DNA of 64,000 bases from Betaproteobacteria bacterium. GTDB lineage: Bacteria; Pseudomonadota; Gammaproteobacteria; Burkholderiales; Usitatibacteraceae. A program made the position numbers and the translations under genes. Positions 55,401 through 64,000 of the stretch are shown piece by piece (positions within the stretch are counted from its first letter, which is position 1; each line of letters starts with the position of its first letter). The notes beneath the pieces were generated by a model, which had not been told where the DNA came from, ran no database searches, and saw only the letters and a list, made by a program, of their open reading frames with translations. Where the stretch lies: contig JADKJU010000001.1 of assembly GCA_016720855.1 (NCBI GenBank), forward strand, positions 179,501 through 243,500, read 5' to 3'.

Positions 55401-58109
55401 ATGCACGCATCCCCGCAATTCGTCCCCCGGCGCAGCCGTCTTCGCGCCGCGATGGCGGCCCTCGCGCTGTTCGCCACCGGGGTGTTGTTCTCCTCGGCGC
55501 CGGTGACCGCGCTGGGCGCGCCCGCAGCCGGTACCGTGATCGGAAACCAGGCCACGGCGGAGTACCGCGATGCCGCGAACACGCTGCGCACGGCCACCTC
55601 CAACCTCGTCCAGACCACCGTGTCGCAGGTGAAGATCTTCACCCTGACCGCGAACGGTGCCCGCACGGCGGCCGCGGGCCAGCCGGTCTACTACCCGCAC
55701 ACCATCACGAACACCGGCAACGGCACGGACACGTACGCGCTGAATGCGCCCACGACCGGTGGCGCCTTCACGCACACCGGCCCCGGACCCGGCCCCGTGT
55801 ACTACCTCGACTCGGACGGCAACGGCGTGCCCGACAACTTCACGGCGATCACCACGTCGGGGCCCATCGCCGCCGCGGGGATCTTCCGCTTCGTGGTGGC
55901 CGGCACGGTGCCGGGAGGCACCGCCAATGGCCTGACCGGGACGATGACCGTCTCGGCCACGGACACGGCCGCAGTCCCCAATACGCTGAGCAACACGGAC
56001 ACCACCACCGTCGCGAACTCGGCCGTCAACGTGACGAAGTCCCTCTCCATCACGAGCGGCCCGTCGCCCAACGCCGGCCCGATCACGGTGACCCTGTCGT
56101 ACACGAACTCGGGCAGCGCCGCGGCGACCAGCCTCCTGCTTCGCGACATCATCCCGGCGGGCATGACCTACGTCGCCAACAGCGGCCGGTGGAGCGTCAC
56201 CGGCGCGGGCGTCGTGCTGACGGACCTCGATACCCTCGACCAAGGCGGGGTCGTCTACGACTTCAACGTGACGACCGGCACGGCCGTGACGGCGACGATC
56301 GCGAGCGTCCCCGCGGGATTCTCCGGCAATGTCACCTTCGCGGTGTCCATCCCCGGCGGTGTCCCCCCGGGATTCGTCAATAACACCGCGCAGTTCCAGA
56401 CGACGACCCAGGCAATCACGAACACGAACACCGCGAGCTACCAGGTGGTCCGCGTCGCCGACGTCGTCGCCAACGGTTCGATCGCGGACAGCACGAACGG
56501 GACGGGAGAGCCGGTGACCATCGGCTCCGCCGCTGCGGGCTCGACGTTCTCCTTCACGAACGTGATCTGGAACAGGGGCAACGCCGCCGATACCTTCGTC
56601 ATCGGGATGGCGGGGCAGCCCTCGTGGCCCGTGGGCTCGACCTTCACGCTGCTGCAGTCCGACGGCGTGACTTCGCTCATCGCCAACACGACCCCCTCGA
56701 TCCCGGTGTATTCCGGCGGCTGCGCGGCCGGCTTCGAGACCGATGCCGCCAACCAGCGCTGCGGCTACCGCGTGATCCTGCGCGTGCAATTGCCGGTGAG
56801 CGCCACGGGCGGCCCGTACTCGATCACCAAGACGGCAACCTCGAGCTTCGACAACACGAAGTCCGACACGGTGATCGATACCCTCACCCTGGTGGCCGCC
56901 AACAGCGTCGACCTGACCAACAACTCGGCCGGCGGCGCGGCTCCGGGCGCGGGCTCCACCGGCACGACGGTGATCACCACCAACATCGTCACGCCGTCCA
57001 CCACCGGCCCCACGGTCACGCGCTTCCGGGTCTTCGTGAACAACACCGGGGCCATCAACGACTCGTTCAACCTCGCCATGGGGCCGCTTACGCCCGTGCC
57101 GGCGGGCTGGTCGGTCGTGTTCCGGGCCGACGGGGGCGTGGGCGATTGCAGCACGGTGGGCGCCAGCCTTACCAACACCGGCACGATCAACGCGGGCGCC
57201 GCCCGCCTGATCTGCGCGGAGACGACGGTGCCGATCACGACCTCGAACCAGGCGGCGCCCGGCAACTACGACCTCGACTTCATGGGGACCTCCGCGCTCA
57301 ACGTCGCGGTGACGGATGTGAAGCGCGATCGCGTCACGGTGAATGCGGTTGCCAACGTCACCCTCACGCCCAACAACACGCAGCAGACCTTCCCGGGTGG
57401 ATCGGTGAACTACACGCACGTGCTGACGAACATCGGCAACGCCGCGGACAGTGTCACCTTCCTGGCCGGTTTCCTCGCGGATTCGCGCTCGGCGCAGGGC
57501 TGGACGTCGGTGGCCTACCTCGACGGGAACTCGAACGGGATCTTCGACCCGGGCATCGACGACGTGCCGGCCAACCAGATCACGACGGCAACCACGATAC
57601 CGCTGGCCGTGAATGCCTCGCGAACCGTCTTCGTGCGCGTCTTCGCTCCCGGCAGCGCCGTGGGCGCGGATCCCGCCAACGTGACCACGCTCACGGCCCG
57701 CTACAACGCGGGTGCGGCGTCGGTCGCGGCGACGGACTCCACGTCCGTCTCGGACGGCCTGGTCCTCCTCAAGGAGCAACGGACCATCAATTGCGACGGC
57801 ACGCTGCCCGGCACCTACACCACGGCGGCGATCCCGCCCGGCCCGGGAACTGCGCCCAACATGTGCCTGCAGTACCGCATCACGGGCACGAACACGACGG
57901 CGGCCAATATCACGAACGTTGTGATCAGCGACATCATCCCGGCCAACACGAAGCAGGAGAACCTCTGCGGCGCGCCGGCGACCTCGCTGGGAACGATCGC
58001 CTCGCCGGGAACCGGAGCCTCGGGAACGATCGTCGCCACCTTCAGCCCCGGCACACTCACGCCGGCGCAGTCGATGATCGTGACCTTCTGCGTGCGGATC
58101 GATCCGTGA
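55401..58109 (+). CDS. Large exported DUF11-type multi-repeat surface protein
   Basis: A 902-residue protein with a signal peptide (MAALALFATGVLFSSAPVTALG) and a series of beta-sandwich repeats. An N-terminal segment GTVIGNQATAEYRDAANTLRTATSNLVQT recurs in the third gene. Thr/Asn-rich DUF11-like units such as NAGPITVTLSYTNSGSAAAT and FPGGSVNYTHVLTNIGNAAD follow. Also present is the calcium-like stretch YLDSDGNGVPD and a similar YLDGNSNGIFD. The final domain contains two cysteines. AAGGAGA precedes the ATG. No beta-barrel or anchor is seen. It is likely secreted or surface-held; its function is unknown. Confidence 0.85.
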   Translation: MHASPQFVPRRSRLRAAMAALALFATGVLFSSAPVTALGAPAAGTVIGNQATAEYRDAANTLRTATSNLVQTTVSQVKIFTLTANGARTAAAGQPVYYPHTITNTGNGTDTYALNAPTTGGAFTHTGPGPGPVYYLDSDGNGVPDNFTAITTSGPIAAAGIFRFVVAGTVPGGTANGLTGTMTVSATDTAAVPNTLSNTDTTTVANSAVNVTKSLSITSGPSPNAGPITVTLSYTNSGSAAATSLLLRDIIPAGMTYVANSGRWSVTGAGVVLTDLDTLDQGGVVYDFNVTTGTAVTATIASVPAGFSGNVTFAVSIPGGVPPGFVNNTAQFQTTTQAITNTNTASYQVVRVADVVANGSIADSTNGTGEPVTIGSAAAGSTFSFTNVIWNRGNAADTFVIGMAGQPSWPVGSTFTLLQSDGVTSLIANTTPSIPVYSGGCAAGFETDAANQRCGYRVILRVQLPVSATGGPYSITKTATSSFDNTKSDTVIDTLTLVAANSVDLTNNSAGGAAPGAGSTGTTVITTNIVTPSTTGPTVTRFRVFVNNTGAINDSFNLAMGPLTPVPAGWSVVFRADGGVGDCSTVGASLTNTGTINAGAARLICAETTVPITTSNQAAPGNYDLDFMGTSALNVAVTDVKRDRVTVNAVANVTLTPNNTQQTFPGGSVNYTHVLTNIGNAADSVTFLAGFLADSRSAQGWTSVAYLDGNSNGIFDPGIDDVPANQITTATTIPLAVNASRTVFVRVFAPGSAVGADPANVTTLTARYNAGAASVAATDSTSVSDGLVLLKEQRTINCDGTLPGTYTTAAIPPGPGTAPNMCLQYRITGTNTTAANITNVVISDIIPANTKQENLCGAPATSLGTIASPGTGASGTIVATFSPGTLTPAQSMIVTFCVRIDP

Positions 58110-58172
58110 TGCAAACAGTGTCACTCCACCCGGCCTTTCCAGTCTTCCCGATGGCGACCGGGTGATTTGCCA

Positions 58173-58198
58173 GGGGTGCGGGATACCGCACCCCCCTT
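58173..58198 (+). terminator. Terminator between the second and third repeat-protein genes
   Basis: GGGGTGCGG and CCGCACCCC form a 9-bp stem with a GATA loop, followed by CCTTTTCG. It suggests the third gene has its own promoter or is expressed at a lower level by read-through. Confidence 0.75.
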
Positions 58199-58275
58199 TT
58201 CGATGCCTCTTCGCCAAGCGCGAGGGGGCACCGAAAAGTCCCTACCGACCCGAACCCGAGACCGAAGTCGAGACC

Positions 58276-61200
58276 GTGCCCGCCCAGAGCCTAGTGACCA
58301 CCGTCCGCCGCCTCGCGCACCTCGCGCGCGGATTTGGCGTGGCCGCGGCCGTGCTGGCGTGGACCGCGATCGCGGCGCCGCCCGCGGGCACGCTCATCTC
58401 GAACCAGGCCACTTCCACCTCCGTGCTCGGCGGCGTGACGAGGGTAGCCACGTCCAACTTCGTGCAGGCCACCACGTTCGCGGCGCCGGGAGCCGCCACG
58501 GCCACACTCGTCGAGGGCCGGAGCATCACGGTGGAGCCGGGAGGCACGGCGTTCTTCCCGCACGTGCTGACCAACCTTGCCGTGGGCGCGGACACCTTCG
58601 CGCTGTCGGTGGTGAACCTTCCCGGGCTCTTCGACCTGTCCTCGATCACGATCCTTCCGGATGCCAATGGCGACGGCGTGCCGGATTCGACGGTTCCGCT
58701 GCCCTCGACGGTGACGGTCGCGGCCGGAGGCGTGTTCCGCTTCGTCGTGCGCGCCGTCACGCCAGCGGGCGCACCGGTCTTTACCTACGACAGCCTCCAG
58801 GTGAACGCCATCAGCATCACGCTGGGCGGCCCGTCGCTCGCGAACGTGGACAACGTGATCGTCCAGTCCTCCAGGGGCCCCGCACCCGACCTGGTTACCG
58901 TCCTCAAGTCCTTCTCGGTGGCGCAGGGGCCGTCGCCCCTGGAGTCGATGGGGGTCACCTTGCGCTTCGGCACCACCCATACCCCCGCCGCGACCTGCGC
59001 ATCCTCGACGCGATTCCGGCGGGATTCACCTACGTGCCGGGTAGCGCGCGCTGGAGCGTTTCGGGCAGCGTTCCCCTCACCGATGCGGCGGGTGGCGATC
59101 CGCCGGGCATCGCGTTCGACTTCGGCGTGACGCAGCCGGGGGCATTCAACGCGGTCATCGCCTCGCTCGGCGCGGAGGAGGAGCAGACCCTCACGTTCCG
59201 CCTGAACGTCGCGCCCGGCCGGACGGCGGGCGAAGTCCTCTCCAACGTCGCGAAGGCGAGCTGGAAGGATCCCTCGGGCAACGACTCGGGGTGGCACGAC
59301 AGCTCGCAGGCCGACTACCTCGTGACGGGCACCATCGACCTCACGCTGGCGGGCGACCGGATCGCGGTGGCCCAGCCCGGCACGACGGTCGCATTCAACA
59401 ACCTGCTCACGAACCTCGGTTCGGAGGCCGAGACATTCAACATCGTCATCGGCACGGGCACATTCCCGGCCGGCACGCCGATGCGCCTCTACGGTCCGGA
59501 CGGGACCACGCCGCTTGCGGACACCAATGGCGACGGCTTGCCCGATGTTGGCGTCGTCGCTCCCGGCCAGAGCGTGCGGATCGTGCTGAAGGCGGACCTG
59601 CCTGCCACGCTCGTGCCGGGCGAGTACACCGTCCAGAAGGTCGCGCAGTCCGCGCGCGCGCCGTCTCGCCGCGCGACCGCGAACGACGTCGTGGCCTCGG
59701 TGGGAACGCGCTGCCGCATCGAACTCACGCCGGACAACGAGTCGCAGAGCGCCTACGGGCGTCACGTGACCTACGCCCACTATCTGGAGAACCGGGGCAA
59801 CTGCGAGGAGCCGGTGCGCGTGATCCTCGGCTTCATCGCCGACAGCCAGCCCGGATGGGTGTCGGCGGCCTACATCGACAATCCGCTGGCCGGCGGCGCT
59901 TCCGTGCCGGGCATGATCGACCGCACCGATACGCCGATCGTGGAGGGATGGACGGCGACCCTCCCCCCGGGCAAGGGGCTGCGGATCCTTGTGGACGTGC
60001 TCGCCCCCCCGCAGCCATCCTCGGCGAAGGTGCAGGTGGCCAAGGCAGTGGTCCAGACCAACACCACGACGCTCACGATTGACAGCGCCACCGGCGGGTC
60101 GCTGCGTGTAGTCGACAAGACCACGATCGACGACCAGGACGCGACAATCCAGCCGCAGGACGTCCTGCGCAATTTCACCGACGGCAGCTACCAGGTCGCC
60201 ACGGCCTGGGCGGTACTCGGCGGCACCGCGTGGTTGCGCGCGGACGCGGCATCCTGCAATGCGAACCCCGCCGTCGCGGAGTCGCGCACGATCGTGATCA
60301 CCGGGATCAACGGGGAGCGCGAAGAGGTCCTCGCGACCGAGACCGGGCCCGACACCGGCGTCTTCGTCGCACCGTCCATGCCGGTTCGGGCGCCGCCCGT
60401 GGTCGCCGGCGACCGCATCCTGCAGGGGCGCGCCTTCGACGTCCTCGATGCCGAGATCCTCGGCTGCGGCAAGCTCATCACGACGGCGATCACGCTCACG
60501 GATCCGGTCGGCATCGTCTTCGACAGCACGAGCAACGAGCCGGTGTCGGGCGCGGTCGTGACCCTCGTGCCGGCCACGGGTGGCCGCTGCTCGGCCGCCC
60601 CGGTGTCCCTCGACGGCAATCCCGCGACCACCGGTTCCGACGGCCGGTATTCGTTCGCCGCTGCGCCCGCCGGCGAGTACTGCGTGCTCGTCCAGGCGCC
60701 CAACGGCTACGCGTCGCCATCCTCGGTTCCCTACGGGCAACTGGTCCCGGGGCGCAATATCGTGGTGACCGGGCCCACGTCCGGCGGCTCCTACGGGCAG
60801 CCCTTCCGCTCCGGCGGCAACGGGATCGTCGTGGACATGCCGGTGGATCCGATCGCGCAGTCGGGCCTTTTCGTGGAGAAGGCCGCCTCGCGGGCAATCG
60901 TCGACCTGGGCGGCTTCGTCGACTACGTCGTGCGCGTGCGCAACGGGACGGGCAACGCGCTCAATCGCGCAAGCGTGCAGCTGGTCGACGACCTGCCGGC
61001 CGGCTTTGCCTACGTGAGCGGCAGCGCGCGGGTCGCCACCGGCACGCTGGTCGAGCCCGCCAACGGCGGGCCGCGGCTGGTCTTCGGGCTGGGCGGGATG
61101 GCCACGGCGCAGCAGATCGCGGTGACGTACCGCGTTCGCGTCGGCCCCAACGCGATGCAGGGCGACGGCACGAACCGGGTCCAGGCAACCTACACCGCCA

Positions 61201-64000
61201 ATGGAGCGACGACCACGTCGAACGTGGCCACGGCCAAGGTCGAGGTGATCGGCGGCGTGTTCAGCGACCGTGGCTTCATCCTCGGCAAGGTCTTCCTCGA
61301 CTGCAACGCCAACGGCGTCCAGGACGCGGGCGAGGCGGGAGTGCCCGGCGTGCGCCTCGTGATCGAGGACGGGACCTACGTCGTGACGGACGGGCAGGGC
61401 CGCTACAGCTTCTACGGGATCACGAACCGCACCCACGTCCTGAAGGTCGACGCGACGACCCTGCCGGCCGGAGCGAGGCTCGTGCCCCTGAGCGCGCGCA
61501 ACCTGGGCGACGGCGCGAGTCGCATCGTGGACCTCAAGGCGGGCGAGATGGACCGCGGCGATTTCGCCGTGGCCGGCTGCGAGGGGGGGATCGCCGACGA
61601 GATCAAGGCGCGCGCCAAGGCGCTGGATCGCGGCGACGACCCGCTGGCGGCCGTGGCCGGTTCACAGCTCGCGACCGAGGCGCGCGCCGTGCCGGACTTG
61701 AAGGCACTTCCGGCAAGCGGCATCGTCGGTGCGCCGGGAACCGCGGCTGGCGCGCCGGCCCTGGATGCGCCTGCCGGCTCGTCCCGCGTGACGCCGTACG
61801 CCAACGTCCTCGAGGTGCCTTCCGCGACGTGGCCGAACCCGGCGCCGAAGCTCGCGATCGCCCCGGCAAAGCCGGTCCTGGAGCCCCTCGAGAACCTGAT
61901 GCCCGGCCTCGACAAGGAGCTGGGTTTCATCGGAATCAAGGACGGCGACACGCTGCCGTTCGCGCAGGCGACGATCCGGGTCAAGGGGACGGCCGGCGCC
62001 GCGATGAAGCTCACGGTCAACGGTGCGGAAGTATCCGAGTCCCGGATCGGCAAGCGGTCCACGCTCGACGAGAAGCAACTGCAGGCCTGGGAGTACCTCG
62101 GTATCGAGCTCAAGCCCGGCGCGAACGAGCTCTCCCTCGCGCAGGTCGACGGGTTCGGAAATCCCCGCGGCACGGTGTCGATCCGCGTCATGGCGCCGGG
62201 CAAGGTGGCCAGGCTCGTCATCGAGGTGCCGAAGGAAGGCGCGGTCGCCGACGGCAGGACACCCGCGCGTGTCGTGGTGAAGGTGCTCGACGAGAACGGC
62301 CTGCCGGTCACGTCGCGCACGCCGCTTACCCTCGTGTCGAGCATCGGCGCCTGGAAGGTGGACGACGCCGATCCGGCGATGCCCGGCGTGCAGACTTTCG
62401 TCGACGGCGGGCGCGCCGAATTCCCGCTCGCCCCGCCCCTGGAGCCCGCCGCCACCTTGATCGTCGCGACGACCGGCAACCTGCGGGCCGAGGGCAGGCT
62501 CGACTTCCTCCCCGAGCTGCGCTCGCTCATCGCCACCGGCGTGGTCGAAGGCGTGGTGAACATGCGCAACATCAACACGCGGGCCCTCGTGCCGACGAGG
62601 GCCGCGGACGGCTTCGAGCAGGAGTTGCTCCATTTCTCCCGCGAATCGAGCGACGGCAAGAATTCCGCCGGTGCGCGCGCCGCCTTCTTCCTCAAGGGCA
62701 AGATCAAGGGCGATTTCCTCCTGACCGCGGCCTACGACTCGGACAAGGACACCCGCGACCGCCTGTTCCGGGACATCCAGCCCGACGAGTTCTACCCGGT
62801 GTACGGCGACTCTGCCGTGCGCGGTTACGACGCCCAGTCGACGAGCCGGCTCTACGTGCGCGTCGACAAGGACCGCTCCTACCTGCTGTGGGGCGACTTC
62901 ACCACCCAGGCATCGGGCGACCTGCGGCGCCTGTCCAACTACAGCCGCTCGCTCACCGGCGTCCGGGGGCACTACGAGAACGAACGCGTGAGCGCCAATG
63001 CGTTCGCCACGCGGGACACGACGCGCCAGGTGATCGACGAGCTGCGCGCCAACGGCACCTCGGGGCCGTACCTGCTCTCCACCCCCGGCGTCCTCGCGAA
63101 CAGCGAGAAGGTCGAGATCGTCACCCGCGACCGCAACCAGTCGTCGATCGTGATCTCGAGCGTTCCCCAGTCGCGCTTCACCGACTACGAGATCGAGCCG
63201 CTCTTCGGGCGCATCCTGTTCCGCGCCCCGGTGTCGAGCGTGGACCGTGACCTGAACTTCGTCTTTGTCCGCGTGACCTACGAGGTGGACCAGGGCGGCG
63301 AGCAGTTCTGGGTCGGCGGCGTGGACGCGCAGGTGAAGCTCACCGAACGCATCGAGGTCGGGGGCACCTACGTGAAGGACGAGAACCCGCTGCAGCCGTT
63401 CACCCTCGCGGGCGCCAACGCCGTCGTGAAGCTGGGCGAGAGCACCTACGTCATCGGTGAGGTCGCGCGCACGGAGAACGGGACGCAGGGTGCCACGGGT
63501 GACGCGGCGCGGCTCGAGGTGAAGCACGAGTCGAAGGACCTCAAGGCGCAGGCTTTCGTCGCGCGCAGCGATCCCGAGTTCAACAACCCGGGCGCCTGGC
63601 TCGCCAACGGCCGCGCGGAGGCGGGCGGCCGGGCGGAATACAAGGTCAGGGAAGGTACGTTCCTGCGGGCCGAGGCGCTTCGCACCGAGGACGTGTCGAG
63701 CGGCTCGGTTCGCGACGGGGCACTCGTCGCCGTCACGCAGGAGATCGCAAAGGCGACGACGATCGAGCTGGGCATGCGCTACGCGGCGGAGAAGGGCGTG
63801 ACCTCCCCCATCCCGCCGGTGGAAGGGTTGCCGCCGCCCGAGCCGCTGCCCACCGAGGTGACCACGGTGCGCGCCCGCCTCACGGGCCCGTTGCCCTACG
63901 TCGACGGCGCGAGCGTCTACGGCGAGGCCGAGATGGACGTGCGCGATTCCGAACGCCGCATACTCGCGGTGGGCGGCGAGTACATTCTGCCGAATCGCGG
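58276..64000 (+). CDS. Very large DUF11/SdrD-type surface protein with outer-membrane-like C-terminus; apparent frameshift near 58,980; 3' end outside window
   Basis: The first part (from a GTG at 58276 or 58294) has a signal segment, the shared GTLISNQATSTSV motif and a DUF11-like unit. Near 58,980 the coding frame moves by -1, and a continuous frame of about 1670 codons runs to the window end without a stop. That frame encodes more DUF11 units (DLRILDAIPAGFTYVPGSAR), SdrD_B-like units (about 60490-60720 and 61270-61440, with FLDCNANGVQDAGEAGVPG), an invasin-like region, then segments resembling an outer-membrane barrel. One extra C in the CCCCC run at 58982-58986 would join both parts. It could be a sequencing error, phase variation or a true mutation. 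Confidence 0.8.

Noticed and set aside
55374..58217. A 947-codon minus-strand frame opposite the second repeat-protein gene
   Set aside because: It is arginine/glycine/histidine-rich without motifs and is fully explained as the complement of the Thr/Asn-rich repeats.
58785..61436. An 883-codon minus-strand frame opposite the same gene
   Set aside because: Composition is dominated by Arg, His, Val, Asp and Gly typical of antisense GC-rich frames, with no domain; the plus-strand gene explains the region.
60230..63250. A 1006-codon plus-strand frame inside the third repeat-protein gene
   Set aside because: It is arginine/glycine/histidine-rich nonsense in a different frame. The frame with DUF11, SdrD-like and barrel-like features is open across the same region to the window end, so this is a GC-rich shadow.

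Overview
The window is GC-rich, densely coding DNA from a betaproteobacterium. The evidence is gene order and content: nadK-recN; divergent yjgA and pmbA; glyA-nrdR-ribD-ribE...ribBA-ribH-nusB-thiL-pgpA; an OxyR with cysteines at exactly 199 and 208; FNR-type boxes; and several TRAP transporters. No plasmid, phage, insertion-sequence or CRISPR signature was seen. The species cannot be named from this sequence alone. Function calls are from recognised motifs and family knowledge; no database search was run.

Layout. 0-7.2 kb holds housekeeping genes: the NAD kinase 3' end, recN, a patatin-like lipase, a thioesterase, a carboxylesterase, mogA, yjgA and pmbA. 7.3-10.9 kb is a TakP-type TRAP transporter, with dctP convergent to dctQM. 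11.2-20.1 kb is the glyA/riboflavin/nusB/thiL/pgpA/ugpQ block, interrupted by an opposite-strand cytochrome c gene. 20.2-21.3 kb has an orphan ParA and a small unknown gene. 21.3-27.0 kb is a peroxide-defence block: an E3-like flavoprotein, a Prx5-glutaredoxin fusion, divergent oxyR, then rubrerythrin, an Fe-S oxidoreductase and a DUF3501 protein. 27.1-34.4 kb is a sensory block: an unknown gene with an FNR box, a zinc alcohol dehydrogenase, a Crp/Fnr regulator, a lone receiver, a LuxR-type response regulator with PAS histidine kinase, and a beta-CASP hydrolase. 34.5-39.0 kb is a cytochrome module behind a second FNR box: an 11-haem cytochrome, a membrane cytochrome b, an 8-haem NapC/NirT-type protein and two tiny monohaem cytochromes. 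39.1-41.9 kb has a 42-base poly-G run, tRNA-Val, gltX, tRNA-Ala, tRNA-Glu and a lytic transglycosylase. 41.9-46.2 kb encodes an RND efflux pair. 46.3-54.3 kb holds ydcH, an HD-domain protein, tRNA-Arg, hemerythrin, a fused TAXI-TRAP transporter, an aminotransferase, a peroxiredoxin and tRNA-Ser. 54.8-64.0 kb is a set of three exported DUF11-type repeat proteins. The last is very large, runs off the window, and carries an apparent frameshift near 58,980.

How the parts fit. The cytochrome module looks like a quinol-to-periplasm electron conduit switched on at low oxygen, and an FNR-type regulator is encoded nearby. The peroxide block pairs classical OxyR-type defence with a conserved but poorly understood rubrerythrin/Fe-S/DUF3501 trio. 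The best candidates for undescribed biology are the cytochrome module (including two non-canonical haem motifs), the rubrerythrin trio and the three-gene surface-protein array. Two anomalies should be settled against raw reads before interpretation: the poly-G run and the frameshift.
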